64,000 bases of DNA from Sporosarcina beigongshangi (GTDB taxonomy: Bacteria > Actinomycetota > Actinomycetes > Actinomycetales > Micrococcaceae), in contig NZ_JADHDY010000009.1 in NCBI RefSeq assembly GCF_016820535.1, positions 110,252-174,251 on the forward strand, read 5' to 3'. The position numbers and the translations under genes are program-made. Positions 1 through 9,084 of this stretch are shown piece after piece; positions within the stretch are counted from its first letter, which is position 1; every line of letters begins with the position of its first letter. A model generated the notes under the pieces. That model searched no databases, was not told the origin of the DNA, and saw only the letters and a program-made list of their open reading frames with translations.

Positions 1-1
1 C

Positions 2-868
2 GAAACTCCCCGGCTTGACGCACGGACGGGGCATGTCGTCTGGACTGACATCAGCCAGGGCAAGGTCCACATCGGCGAGGTGTGCGGCGACGGAGTTGAA
101 GCGGTGCGCACCTACGACGTCGGAGGCATGGCTGGTCCCGTGACTCCCTTGCAGGAACCCGGAGCCGGGTGGGTCATGGCCCGGGAACGCGAAGTGGTGC
201 ACCTGGCCGAGGACGGAACCGTTGCCGTCCTGGCCACGCCCGAGGAAGGGCGCCCCACCGCGTTCAATGACGGTGTGGCCGACCCGGCGGGAAACCTCTG
301 GGCAGGATCCATGGGACGCAACGGAGTGCTGGGCGCTGGCCGCCTCTGGCGTTTCGACACCGCAGGGCGGGCCTCCGTCATGCTCGAAGGGATCGGCATA
401 TCCAATGGCATCGGCTTCACCGACGACGGCCGCGCCGCCTATTATGCCGACACCGCCACCGGCACGCTGGAAAGGCTGGACCTGGGCCCCGGCGGCACCG
501 TCACTGCCAGGCGCACGATAGTCACGTTCCAACCCGGCGAAGGCGACCCGGACGGTCTTGCCTTGGACGACGAGGGGTGCATCTGGGTGGCCATGTGGGA
601 TGGCTGGGCCGTGCGCCGCTACTCGCCCGAGGGGGAACTGCTTGCCGTCGTCAACGTACCGGTGGCACGGCCAACAGCAGTTTGCTTTGCCGGCCGCCTC
701 CTGGTGGTCACCACCTGCAGCGGCTGGCTCCCCGACGGCTGGGAACTGGACCAACCAGCCGCAGGCAAGCTCTTTGCCGCACGGGTGGACGTGGGCGGCC
801 AGGCCGCACGCCCGTATCGGGGACCGCTTGGCATTTCCACGCCCGGAAGTGGGGAAGGCACATCTTGA
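2..868 (+). CDS. SMP-30/gluconolactonase-family lactonase (5' end outside window)
   Basis: The reading frame is open to the left edge, so the start lies upstream. The visible part begins with a typical first blade (TGHVVWTDI) and ends at the TGA at 866-868. It carries the family's metal-site and substrate segments (FNDGVADPAGNLWAGSM, then GISNGIGF and DGLALDDEG), which form a six-bladed beta-propeller with a divalent metal. Family members hydrolyse aldonolactones to aldonic acids. Coupled to KDG kinase and KDPG aldolase downstream, it probably opens a sugar lactone ahead of a dehydratase that is not in the window. Its stop overlaps the TTG start of the kinase, which implies translational coupling. 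The exact sugar is unknown. Confidence 0.85.
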   Translation, partial: ETPRLDARTGHVVWTDISQGKVHIGEVCGDGVEAVRTYDVGGMAGPVTPLQEPGAGWVMAREREVVHLAEDGTVAVLATPEEGRPTAFNDGVADPAGNLWAGSMGRNGVLGAGRLWRFDTAGRASVMLEGIGISNGIGFTDDGRAAYYADTATGTLERLDLGPGGTVTARRTIVTFQPGEGDPDGLALDDEGCIWVAMWDGWAVRRYSPEGELLAVVNVPVARPTAVCFAGRLLVVTTCSGWLPDGWELDQPAAGKLFAARVDVGGQAARPYRGPLGISTPGSGEGTS

Positions 869-1791
869 CTTCTGGAATGATTGACGTATTGACGCTGGGG
901 GAAACCATGGCTTCCGTCGCCTCCGAACTCCGTGCGCCGCTCGAAACCGCCCCCAGGTTCACCTTGGGCGCCGCGGGCGCCGAATCAAACGTTGCCCAGT
1001 ACCTCGCGGAGCGCGGACACTCCGCCGCGTGGGCCGGCATTGTCGGGGATGACCCCTTGGGGCGGCGGCTGTCCGGAGAGCTGGGCCGATGCGGCGTCGA
1101 CCTGTCCTTTATGGCTGTGGACCCGGCGGCCCCCACGGGCGTGATGTTCAAGGATCCCGGCGCCGGGTCGACCCGGGTTCACTATTACCGTGCCAATTCA
1201 GCAGCGTCACGGATGGGGCCGGAAATGGCGGAGGTCTTGCCGTGGCGGCGGACGCGTTTCCTGCACCTCTCCGGGATTACCCCGTCTCTTTCCTTCAGCA
1301 CAATGGCGCTCATGCACGCCCTGTTTGCCCGGGCGGAGCTCGAACGTGTCCCGGTATCCTTCGATGTCAACTTCCGGCCGGCGCTGTGGCCCAAGGGCGA
1401 GGCTGCGCCGGTGCTCTTGGAGTTCGCCAGGCGTGCAGCTCTGGTCTTTGTGGGGCTCGATGAGGCGCAGTCGCTCTGGCCGGGCGTGGAAACAGCCGCG
1501 GATGTCCGGGCCCTGGTGGGCGGGCGTGGCAGGCTGGTCGTCAAGGACGGAGCCGTGGGTGCCACGGAATTCGAGGGGCAGCAATCCGCATTTGTGCCTG
1601 CTGCCGCGGTGGAGGTGGTGGAGGCTGTTGGCGCCGGCGATGCCTTCGCGGCCGGCTACCTTTCGGCCGTGCTCGACGGCGGCGGGCCCGCCGGGCGCTT
1701 GGGGCGCGGGCATGAGTTTGCCGGCAGGGCATTGGCAAGTACCAGCGATTTTCAACCGATAGCTGAAAGGTCGGAATGCAATGGGCGTTGA
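865..1791 (+). CDS. kdgK: PfkB-family 2-keto-3-deoxygluconate kinase
   Basis: A ribokinase/PfkB kinase of about 308 residues that would phosphorylate 2-keto-3-deoxygluconate to KDPG. It has the N-terminal LTLGETMA strand, a GAAGAESNVA substrate segment and the C-terminal GAGDAFAAGY motif with the catalytic Asp near residue 259. I chose the TTG at 865. GGGGAAGG lies 6 bases upstream, and the TTG overlaps the lactonase stop as TTGA. The ATG at 877 is the alternative but sits 18 bases from that ribosome site. The C-terminus (after the GHEFAG segment) is short and overlaps the aldolase start by 11 bases. Confidence in the family is high; substrate assignment rests on the aldolase neighbour. Confidence 0.88.
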   Translation: MTSGMIDVLTLGETMASVASELRAPLETAPRFTLGAAGAESNVAQYLAERGHSAAWAGIVGDDPLGRRLSGELGRCGVDLSFMAVDPAAPTGVMFKDPGAGSTRVHYYRANSAASRMGPEMAEVLPWRRTRFLHLSGITPSLSFSTMALMHALFARAELERVPVSFDVNFRPALWPKGEAAPVLLEFARRAALVFVGLDEAQSLWPGVETAADVRALVGGRGRLVVKDGAVGATEFEGQQSAFVPAAAVEVVEAVGAGDAFAAGYLSAVLDGGGPAGRLGRGHEFAGRALASTSDFQPIAERSECNGR

Positions 1792-2431
1792 CTATTTCGA
1801 GACCATGTTTTCGCAATCCCCGGTCATGGCGATTCTGCGGGGGATGGGGCCGGAGCGCTCCCTGGAACTGGCACACCGTGCCTGGGACCTGGGCATCCAG
1901 TCCGTGGAAATCCCCATCCAGGCACCCCGGGACCTGGACTCCCTGTGCGCTGTCGTCGCAGCAGGTCGCGGCCGGGGATACGACGTGGGAGCGGGGACCA
2001 TCGTCTCTGTCGGGCAGGTCACCGAGGTGGCGGGCTGCGGTGCTGCCTTCGCCGTCAGCCCGGGCACGGATGTGCAGGTCATGGCAGCGTGCTTCGACGC
2101 CGGACTTCCGCAGTTGCCGGGGGTCGCCACTGCCAGTGACATTCAGGCGGCGGTGGGCTCGGGCGCACGTTGGGTCAAGGCGTTTCCCGCATCCGTGCTT
2201 GGCCCGGCCTGGATCAAGGCCATGGCGGCCCCGTTTCCCCACGTGAATTTTGTGGCAACCGGCGGGATCGATGCTGACAACGCAGAGGATTTCCTGAAAG
2301 CCGGTGCCAGGGTGGTGGCCGTGGGGTCCGCCCTTGAAGACCCGCGCCAGCTTGACCTTCTGGGCCGGAGACTGGACTCGCGTGTTGACAGTGTCCAAGC
2401 GCAACTGAAAGATTCAACCAATGCATGCTAA
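1781..2431 (+). CDS. eda: 2-dehydro-3-deoxy-phosphogluconate (KDPG) aldolase
   Basis: A class I aldolase of 216 residues that cleaves KDPG to pyruvate and glyceraldehyde 3-phosphate, the last step of the Entner-Doudoroff route. The Schiff-base lysine is Lys133 in WVKAFPA, matching the position in the E. coli enzyme. The general-base Glu is Glu43 in VEIPIQ. GAGTIVS and the phosphate-binding ATGGID are also present. Length is normal for the family. The ATG at 1781 overlaps the kinase by 11 bases and its own stop overlaps the ROK regulator by 11 bases, so the four genes form one transcript. KDPG and KDPGal aldolases cannot be separated by sequence here. Confidence 0.92.
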   Translation: MGVDYFETMFSQSPVMAILRGMGPERSLELAHRAWDLGIQSVEIPIQAPRDLDSLCAVVAAGRGRGYDVGAGTIVSVGQVTEVAGCGAAFAVSPGTDVQVMAACFDAGLPQLPGVATASDIQAAVGSGARWVKAFPASVLGPAWIKAMAAPFPHVNFVATGGIDADNAEDFLKAGARVVAVGSALEDPRQLDLLGRRLDSRVDSVQAQLKDSTNAC

Positions 2432-3608
2432 GAGCGGGGCGCCGAAGGGCTTGAGAACGAACAACAGGCGCCAAGTGCTGGAACTGTTGATCAATGAGGG
2501 CCCCAAACACAGGGCTGAGCTGGCGCGGCGCATGTCGACGTCGCGGACCACCATCACCAACATCACCAATGAGTTGTTGGACCGCGGCGTGGTCCAGAAC
2601 CGGGCGCCGGACCTGGACATCACCGGCCACGGCCACGAGCTCATCGCCATCAATCCGGCCGCCGGCTACACCCTGGGCTTGGACTTCACGCTGGACAAGG
2701 TGGCCATCAACATTTCCGACCTGGCCAAAATCACCGTGTCGGAAACGTCGTTCGCCGTGGATCCTGCGGACACCGCCGAAACCCGGGTTGCCGCAGCCGC
2801 CGCCATCGTGCGCAAAATGTTGACGGCGGCCGGAATTGAGGACTCCAGCGTCATCGGAATTGGCGTGGGCGTGCCAGGACAGATCGACCGGCGCACCTAT
2901 CGTGTGGGCGGATCCATCCCCGGGCAGGCATGGTCCCTGGTGGATGTCCGCAGCACGCTGGCCGACTACGTGCCGTTTCCCATCTTTCTGGAGAACAACT
3001 CACGGCTTGAGGCTTTCGCCGAAAAGCAATGGGGCGTCGGGCGCGACAGCGAAAACATGCTCTACCTGAACTTTTCCAGTGGGGTTGGCCTGGCACTCTT
3101 TGCTGACGGGAACTTGTTCCGTGGCAGCATCGGAGCAGCCGGGGAGGTGGGACACATGTCAACGGACCTCAACGGCCCGGCCTGTCCCTGCGGCAACCGG
3201 GGCTGCCTGGTGCTGCGCACCGGCACAGCCCACGTCTTGTCGCTGTTGCGCCCGGCAGTCGGTGCTGCTGCCACGTGGGACGACGTGCTGGCCGAAACGC
3301 AGGCCGGCAATCCCGCCTGTCTGGAAGTGTTGTCCGAGATTGGCACCATGGCCGGGCGCTTTCTGGCCGGCATCTCCAACTTGCTGGACCCGGAACTCAT
3401 GGTCATCGGCGGCGAGCTTGCGCTAACCGGGGAGCCGTTCATCGGTCCGCTCTCCACAGCCTTGAAGCGTCACACCCTGCCGCTGACGGGCTCGCGCGTC
3501 ACTGTGGTCCAGGCCGAGCTTCCGCCGGGGGCCGGGACGGGTGCCCGCGGCGGTGCCGCCCTGGCGCTGCGTGAAATGTCCGGGACGTCAGCCATCGATA
3601 AACTGTGA
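2421..3608 (+). CDS. ROK-family transcriptional regulator of the sugar-acid operon
   Basis: A NagC/XylR-type repressor of 395 residues. An N-terminal winged helix (residues 10-65, HRAELARRMSTSRTTITNI) is followed by a ROK sugar-binding domain. The zinc motif CPCGNRGC is at residues 255-262, with the upstream GEVGH supplying the histidine. Two positions argue against kinase activity: the usual catalytic ENDA is ENNS (191-194), and the Glu that normally follows the last zinc Cys is replaced (CLVL). It therefore looks like a pure regulator. It overlaps the aldolase stop and is probably autoregulated with the operon. Its ligand is presumably a pathway sugar acid, by inference. Confidence 0.88.
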   Translation: MHAKSGAPKGLRTNNRRQVLELLINEGPKHRAELARRMSTSRTTITNITNELLDRGVVQNRAPDLDITGHGHELIAINPAAGYTLGLDFTLDKVAINISDLAKITVSETSFAVDPADTAETRVAAAAAIVRKMLTAAGIEDSSVIGIGVGVPGQIDRRTYRVGGSIPGQAWSLVDVRSTLADYVPFPIFLENNSRLEAFAEKQWGVGRDSENMLYLNFSSGVGLALFADGNLFRGSIGAAGEVGHMSTDLNGPACPCGNRGCLVLRTGTAHVLSLLRPAVGAAATWDDVLAETQAGNPACLEVLSEIGTMAGRFLAGISNLLDPELMVIGGELALTGEPFIGPLSTALKRHTLPLTGSRVTVVQAELPPGAGTGARGGAALALREMSGTSAIDKL

Positions 3609-4280
3609 GCCAGCCAGGTCCGCCGGTTTTCGCGGCAACTTGCCCAAATTGTTCTTCTCAATAGCGGGGCCATTCTGATAATCATTCGAATCAAGATTTA
3701 ATCCCACGCGTCGGACATTGCTATTTTAATATCTATATGTGCCGTTGGCGGCGGGCCTTGCGGGGTTTTTACAACAGCTTCGAGGCGACATTCTGATATT
3801 TATCGGCCTGTGCTTATGAGGTGTTCCATTTCACCTGGAATGTCGGTTGCGCGAGAGTATTGCGGGGCGGCCCGGCGATCGAACGTGGCCGGAAACTACC
3901 GGCCTGGCACGGCGCCCCGGGTAGTTCTTGCCTGGTGGCTTGATTTATTCTGCCTGCTTCAATCATGCGAATGCGGCGATAAAAATTATTGTTTGAGAAA
4001 ACTTCAAAAGGCATTGCGGGGCGCGTTGAAAGTATGCTTTGATTGTTTTTGTTGACCAAGGAACCGCCGATAGTTGTATTTCGTGGAAACGGAACTGATG
4101 AATCGTGCGGGGGTGGTTTTTGCCACTTTTTCACCATTCTTTCGGTGCTCCGGTCATCATCGATTTCATTGAGCCGCACCGCCCGCAACGCATTTTCCTG
4201 TGGTTCGCAGGCGGCAGTGGGTCATCCACGCCAGGTCGCACTCTTCGCCCGGCATCTTGTCATAAATCAAAGGAGATCCA
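3609..4280. other. AT-richer intergenic region between ROK gene and GH16
   Basis: About 670 bases with no supported gene. It is clearly more AT-rich than its flanks between roughly 3650 and 4060. A short direct repeat CATTCTGATA occurs at about 3672 and 3790, and a small palindrome TTTGA/TCAAA lies near 3991-4008. These suggest regulatory DNA for the GH16 gene, whose ribosome site AAAGGAG lies at about 4269-4275. The small open frames here have no recognisable product. I found no convincing -35/-10 pair or terminator with a T-tract. Confidence 0.4.
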
Positions 4281-5876
4281 ATGGAAAGAACAACTGAGCA
4301 ATCTCGGCCCGCCCTTGGCCCCGTCATTGGACGCCGCGCGTTTGTCGGTGCCGCTGGCATGGTGGCACTGGCCGGCGTCGCCGCATCGAATGCTGTGGCG
4401 AGCCCTTCTGCCACGAACACCCAGGACGCCGCCACACTCGTTTGGAGCGAACGGTTTGACGGCACAGAGCTGAATGGGGACCTCTGGGAGTATGAGCTGG
4501 GCAATGTCCGCGGCAACGAGCAGGAACACTACTCAAGCAGCAAGGACAACGTCCGGATCCAAGATGGCCGGCTGGTTATCGCCGTCACTGACCGGCCCGT
4601 GGCGGACCAGTATCGCAATACCGCCAAGCACGGAGCCAGGGCACGCCTGGTCAAGTACAACTCCGGAAGCATCCGCACCCACGGCAAGAAGGATTTCCTC
4701 TACGGAAAGCTGGAGATCCGCGCCCGCCTGCCCAAGGGCAAGGGCGCGTTCCCGGCCATTTGGATGCTGGGACACGATTTTCATCTCGACGGCCGCATCG
4801 ACACCTCACAGGGGACGGGGTGGCCGGGCTGCGGGGAACTGGACATCGTTGAACTGATCGGCGCCCCGACAGCCCTCCGCGCAAGCGAGGGTGAAACGGC
4901 TTCCCCATCCGTGAGCAACCGCAAGATCTACGGCACCCCGCACTTCGCCTACAGCCGGGGAGACGCTGACGGTGACGGCAGCTACAGCCCCCAACCGTTG
5001 GGAGGGACGGCGGTGCAGGACGCCGACTTCAACGATGACTTCCACGTGTTTGGCATCAACCGGACGCCGGAGAAGCTTGAGTGGCTTGTTGACGGGGTGG
5101 TGTACAAGACGCTGCAGTTCACCGCCACCGATCCGGTGGAAAACGAGCGGCGTCAGGCAGCAGCCGCGGGAATGCTGCGTCCCATGTACCTGCAAATCAA
5201 CCTCGCCACGGGCGGCAACTGGGCTGGTGACGCCGGTGACCATCTGGCCCAGGATGGAACGGATTTCACTGTTGACTGGGTGCAGTACTCACAAACCGAC
5301 GCGCAGAAGGAGGCCGACCGCGCCTACTATTCCACGCTCCCCGTTCTTCAGGGCGTAGAAGACATCGCCATCCGCCAGGGACAGCAGGTGGACCTCTCCG
5401 GACAGGTGTCGGTTGACCGCGCCGGATATGAGGTCCACTGGTCCGTCAACGACACCCCCATGTTCGTCAATGGCGGGGTGCCCGGCGGGAGGAATGAAGT
5501 CAGGCTGGTTGCCAGCAGCACGGGCACCTCGCAGGGCACGGCAGAACTTCCTGCCGGCGTGTACACGCTGTATTACACGGCACTTCCGGTCGGCACAGAC
5601 CTCAGTGACAGCAGCAAGGCGCTGCCAAGCATTCCAGCCGGGCGTGCCAAGGCAACGCTGTCTGTCCTGCCGATTGACGGCCTGAGGGGCAACCCGCACG
5701 CCGCCGTCGCCAGCGTCAAGCTGCCGGCCGGCTGGACGTCCACTGCGCCGTCGCAAAAGTTGAATCGCCAAGACCGTTTTGACGTGCAGTTTGTCAATTC
5801 GTCAGACACCAGCGTTGCCCCGGAGAAGCGCCTGCCCGTCAACTTCACCCTTCCGAGGTCCGCCATTACCTGGTGA
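4281..5876 (+). CDS. Secreted GH16 beta-glucanase (laminarinase-like), Tat-exported
   Basis: A 531-residue exported glycoside hydrolase. The N-terminus has a twin-arginine signal (GRRAFVGA, residues 17-24) followed by a hydrophobic stretch and an AVA cleavage site near residue 41. The GH16 jelly-roll fold spans about residues 50-350. It contains the catalytic signature ELDIVE at 186-191, with Glu186 as nucleophile, Asp188 and Glu191 as acid/base. A 180-residue C-terminal region has no recognised motif but reads like Ig/beta-sandwich repeats, perhaps for carbohydrate binding. Likely substrates are beta-1,3 or mixed-linkage glucans. AAAGGAG 6 bases upstream supports the ATG. It is probably monocistronic; GH20 follows after 324 bases and a hairpin. 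Confidence 0.9.
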   Translation: MERTTEQSRPALGPVIGRRAFVGAAGMVALAGVAASNAVASPSATNTQDAATLVWSERFDGTELNGDLWEYELGNVRGNEQEHYSSSKDNVRIQDGRLVIAVTDRPVADQYRNTAKHGARARLVKYNSGSIRTHGKKDFLYGKLEIRARLPKGKGAFPAIWMLGHDFHLDGRIDTSQGTGWPGCGELDIVELIGAPTALRASEGETASPSVSNRKIYGTPHFAYSRGDADGDGSYSPQPLGGTAVQDADFNDDFHVFGINRTPEKLEWLVDGVVYKTLQFTATDPVENERRQAAAAGMLRPMYLQINLATGGNWAGDAGDHLAQDGTDFTVDWVQYSQTDAQKEADRAYYSTLPVLQGVEDIAIRQGQQVDLSGQVSVDRAGYEVHWSVNDTPMFVNGGVPGGRNEVRLVASSTGTSQGTAELPAGVYTLYYTALPVGTDLSDSSKALPSIPAGRAKATLSVLPIDGLRGNPHAAVASVKLPAGWTSTAPSQKLNRQDRFDVQFVNSSDTSVAPEKRLPVNFTLPRSAITW

Positions 5877-5946
5877 CAGCAGGCCCGGGGACAGCCGGTC
5901 CTCGGGTCGGGGCTCCATGGTGAAGGCTTTTGCAACCGTGCCACAG

Positions 5947-5996
5947 GGCTCCCCGAAATTCGGGCTGAACGTTTCAGTTTCCGGTTTTGGGGAGCC
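5947..5996 (+). terminator. Strong 14-bp hairpin downstream of GH16
   Basis: The arms GGCTCCCC (5947-5954) and GGGGAGCC (5989-5996) pair perfectly. Pairing extends inward through GAAATT/GGTTTT with G-U wobbles, giving 14 pairs around a 22-base loop. It lies 70 bases after the GH16 stop. There is no T-tract, so it is either a weak or factor-assisted terminator or an mRNA-stabilising structure. The rest of the 324-base gap to GH20 holds nothing recognisable. Confidence 0.5.
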
Positions 5997-6200
5997 TTGG
6001 GCCCGGCGGGCAGCCCCGTCTGCCCCTGTTCCATTCCGCTGTGGATGCCCGCCGGCCGCCACTCCCGCGGGGCCGTGGCGCCATCCGAGCCGGCAGGGGT
6101 GGACCATCTGGTGCGTCCCCACCGTCATTTCCCGGTGCCGACACCGTGAGCTGCAAGAAGCTCCGGCACCGGCACCCACCTTCAACCAAAGGACCATGCT

Positions 6201-7673
6201 TTGCCTGACACCGCAACCCAACAAGCCGCTGCCGTCCCCGTGGTGGTTCCCGCCCTCCAGCAGTGGCACGCTGCCGGCGGTAGCTTCACCTTGGAGGATG
6301 GGTTCACCGTCGTGTGGCACCACGCCGATCTGGCTTCGACGGCCCAGGACCTCGTGGACGAAATCAAGGAATTGACTGGCCTGGATGGGACGGCAAGGGC
6401 ATCCGACGGGCAGCCCGGTGCGATCAACCTCGCCCTGGACCCTGCTCTGGAGTTTCCGGCCGCCCCGGCCGCAACGGCGTGCGAGGCCCACGAGATTGAG
6501 GTGGGTGCCGGCGTCGTGATTGGGGCACATGGCAAACAGGGTGTCTATTGGGGGACGCGCTCACTGTTGCAGATGTTGGCAGTCTCGGTTGTACTGCCGC
6601 GGGGCACGGCCGTGGACTGGCCCAACTATCCGGTGCGCGGCTTCATGCTCGACGTGGGCCGGCGCTTTTCACGGCCGGAATACCTGGCGGACCTGATCAG
6701 ATACATGAGCTGGTTCAAGCTGAACACGTTCATGGTCCACTTGAATGACAACGAGATTGCCAAGGACACCGGGCGTGGCTGGGGGCAGGCGCAGCACGCA
6801 TTCCGGCTGGCCTCGGAACACCCGGCCCTGGCAGGCTTGGCCGCGGAGGATGGCAGTTACCGCCGGGCCGAGTGGGATGCGCTGGAAGATCTTGCCGCCC
6901 GGCACCAGGTGCTGCTCGTGCCGGAGATTGACGTGCCTGCGCATTCCCGCCCGCTGATTGCCTGGCGTCCGGAGCTGGGCTTGAACGGCGGCGACTCGGA
7001 CATGCTGGACCTCTCCAAGCCTGAGACCACGGAACTGGTCAAGGACCTTTTCACCGAGTTTGTGCCGTGGTTCCGCAGCCCCATGGTGAACTTTGGGGCG
7101 GACGAGTACAGCAAGGACCACCACACCGAATACCGCGACTTCTTCAATGCCATCAGCGCCCACCTGCAGGAGCTGGGCAAGACGCCCGTGGCGTGGGGAA
7201 GCCTGACGGCCATGGCCAACGGGGCACCCGACCCGGGTGCGGGTTTCGACCGTGCGCCCATCATTTGTTCGTGGAACAACGACTGGCACAGCGGCCGGGC
7301 CGCCGTGGCAGACGGCTACCAGGTGGTGAACATGAACGATGACATGCTCTACATCGTGCCCTTTGCGGACTACTACCACGGCGGCCCCCTTGACGCCCGG
7401 GCGCTCTTTGATTCTTGGGAGCCGCACGTCTTTGGGCCGGGCCAGGACTTGGAGCCGGGTCATCCGCTGTTGTTGGGGGCCGCCAGCGCCTTGTGGAATG
7501 ACCTGGTGCTGCGCGACTATGACGAGCACACCATGCACGCCATGATTGAACCGGCCTTCGGGGTGCTGGCGCAGAAGATGTGGCGCGGAGCCGTGGCAGG
7601 CCTGGACTTTGAGGACTTTGCCGAAAATGCCAAGGCCGTGTCGGGCTGGCCGGGCCGCGGGTTCCTGAAGTGA
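6201..7673 (+). CDS. GH20 beta-N-acetylhexosaminidase-like hydrolase
   Basis: A 490-residue protein with a GH20b-like N-terminal domain (about 1-140) and a TIM barrel starting at YPVRGFMLDVGR. The catalytic Asp-Glu pair is Asp301-Glu302 in FGADEYS. GH20 enzymes remove terminal GlcNAc or GalNAc by substrate-assisted catalysis. No signal peptide is visible, so it probably acts in the cytoplasm on imported amino-sugar oligomers. The start is a TTG with AAAGGA 7 bases upstream; no in-frame ATG lies nearby. The stop forms a GTGA overlap with cutC, so the two are coupled. The tryptophan-rich subsite region is divergent, so substrate could differ from chitobiose. Confidence 0.85.
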   Translation: MPDTATQQAAAVPVVVPALQQWHAAGGSFTLEDGFTVVWHHADLASTAQDLVDEIKELTGLDGTARASDGQPGAINLALDPALEFPAAPAATACEAHEIEVGAGVVIGAHGKQGVYWGTRSLLQMLAVSVVLPRGTAVDWPNYPVRGFMLDVGRRFSRPEYLADLIRYMSWFKLNTFMVHLNDNEIAKDTGRGWGQAQHAFRLASEHPALAGLAAEDGSYRRAEWDALEDLAARHQVLLVPEIDVPAHSRPLIAWRPELGLNGGDSDMLDLSKPETTELVKDLFTEFVPWFRSPMVNFGADEYSKDHHTEYRDFFNAISAHLQELGKTPVAWGSLTAMANGAPDPGAGFDRAPIICSWNNDWHSGRAAVADGYQVVNMNDDMLYIVPFADYYHGGPLDARALFDSWEPHVFGPGQDLEPGHPLLLGAASALWNDLVLRDYDEHTMHAMIEPAFGVLAQKMWRGAVAGLDFEDFAENAKAVSGWPGRGFLK

Positions 7674-8449
7674 CTGGCGGTGACCGTCCCGGACGGAGGG
7701 CCGTGGCCGCGACCCGGTACGCGGCACTGGAAATCGTGGTCCAGGGCGCCGCAGGTGCACGGGCCGCCATGGCGGCCGGAGCAGACCGGCTGGAACTCTG
7801 CTGTGACCTGGGCGTTGGCGGACTGACGCCGTCAGCCGGGACAGTTGACGCCGTGTTGGAAGCGGTGGAGGGCCGGCCGGACACAGTCCACGTCCTGGTC
7901 CGACCCCGTCCCGGCGGCTACGTCTATGACAATGGGGAAGTGGAATCGATGTGCCGGGACATCCGGGCCCTGAAGGCCCAGGGAGTTCACGGAGTGGTCG
8001 TTGGCGCCCTGTCCCCGGCACGGACAATCGACCTGTTGGCGTTGGACAGATTGGTGCAGGCCGCCGATGGCCTGACCGTAACGTTTCACCGTGCGATCGA
8101 CAACAGCGCCGACCCGCTGGGGCAGCTGGCACTCCTTGAAGGGACGGGAATTGCCAGGATCCTGACATCAGGGGGTGCGGCACGTACCATCGACGGCCTG
8201 AGCGTCCTGGAAGCCATGGTCCGGGAACGCCCGGCGAGCATCCAGGTGATGGCCGGTGGAGGCGTCCGGATCGCCGACATAGCCGGCCTGGTGCAAGCCG
8301 GCGTCGACGCGGTGCACCTGTCGGCCAAGGTGACTGTCATGGACGCCAACCCGGCAGCGCCGGGAGGCGTCGTGCAGGAGGTGGACTTCACGAGCCCGGA
8401 CCTGGTGGCCCGGGCGGAACGGGAAATTGCCCTGGCCAGACCGGCGTAG
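7670..8449 (+). CDS. cutC: CutC-family TIM-barrel protein
   Basis: A 259-residue CutC family protein: LEIVVQ at the start, DRLELCCDLGVGGLTPS, then VLVRPRPGGYVY and the C-terminal GAGG-type strand MAGGGVR. CutC was named for copper homeostasis in E. coli but its biochemical role is unproven. Many homologues sit beside glycosidases, as here, which fits a metabolic enzyme better than metal transport. The GTG start overlaps the GH20 stop by 4 bases. The first 15 residues before RYAALEIVVQ are basic and poorly conserved, so a later start is possible. Confidence 0.85.
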   Translation: MTGGDRPGRRAVAATRYAALEIVVQGAAGARAAMAAGADRLELCCDLGVGGLTPSAGTVDAVLEAVEGRPDTVHVLVRPRPGGYVYDNGEVESMCRDIRALKAQGVHGVVVGALSPARTIDLLALDRLVQAADGLTVTFHRAIDNSADPLGQLALLEGTGIARILTSGGAARTIDGLSVLEAMVRERPASIQVMAGGGVRIADIAGLVQAGVDAVHLSAKVTVMDANPAAPGGVVQEVDFTSPDLVARAEREIALARPA

Positions 8450-8568
8450 CCGCCTGCTCGGGCAGGCCGGCCACGGAGGAATGCTTCGTCCTGGTGCGGG
8501 CGCGGACCTCACCCCGGCCCGCCTCCTGTCGTGGGCAGTTCCACGGGGCAGCGTCGGGGGGAGGAACG

Positions 8569-9084
8569 CTACTTCTTGCCCTTCTTGTCGTCAACCATGC
8601 CGCCGAGCAGGCCGCCTATGGCCCCGCCCAGGACGCCGCCGGCAGGTCCGCCGATCAGGGAACCGATGCCTGCGCCGATGCCGGCGAGGCTTTGGCCGTA
8701 GCTGACGCGGGCGATGCTGACGGTGGTTGAGCCGTCGTCGCCCTCGGTGACTTCGAAGGTGCCGAGGGCCGCGGAAGCGATCACCAGGGCGACGGGGCTG
8801 GTTCCCTCCGCAGCGAGCATCCTGGAGTAGATGTCGCGGGTTTCAAAATAGGCCTTCCGCGGGTTGCCCTTTGGCTCGCCGGCGTCGAGGCCCAGCCTGT
8901 ACAAGTCCAGCAGGGTGGAAGCTTCCTTGCCGGTCACGAGGTCCGCAGCCGTCAACCGGCCCAGGATCGCCATGTGCTCGGCGACGTAGTCGCCCTTGTT
9001 CTCTGCCATGATGCGGCGGGACTCCTGACGGAGTGCGTGCATCATGTCCGGCAGGCCCACAATCATTGTTGGTGCGTGTTCCAT
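8569..9084 (-). CDS. Glycine-zipper protein of unknown function
   Basis: A soluble alpha-helical N-terminal part (residues 1-105) is followed by a short beta region. The C-terminus has a striking run of alternating Gly pairs (IGAGIGSLIGG, then GGVLGGAIGGLLGG) and ends in a lysine-rich tail DDKKGKK. Such glycine zippers insert into or pack on membranes and occur in bacteriocin-like and stress proteins. AAGGAGG sits 5 bases before the second of two adjacent ATGs and only 2 before the first. I therefore place the start at 9084, giving 171 residues; a start at 9111 is possible. I do not recognise a named family. It appears monocistronic. Confidence 0.7.
   Translation of the reverse strand: MEHAPTMIVGLPDMMHALRQESRRIMAENKGDYVAEHMAILGRLTAADLVTGKEASTLLDLYRLGLDAGEPKGNPRKAYFETRDIYSRMLAAEGTSPVALVIASAALGTFEVTEGDDGSTTVSIARVSYGQSLAGIGAGIGSLIGGPAGGVLGGAIGGLLGGMVDDKKGKK

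Noticed and set aside
3810..4188. Small open frames in the gap before GH16
   Set aside because: No ribosome site, no homology pattern, and AT-rich regulatory-like composition.
6669..8183. Minus-strand 504-codon open frame opposite GH20 and cutC
   Set aside because: It crosses two well-supported genes and has no recognisable motif.
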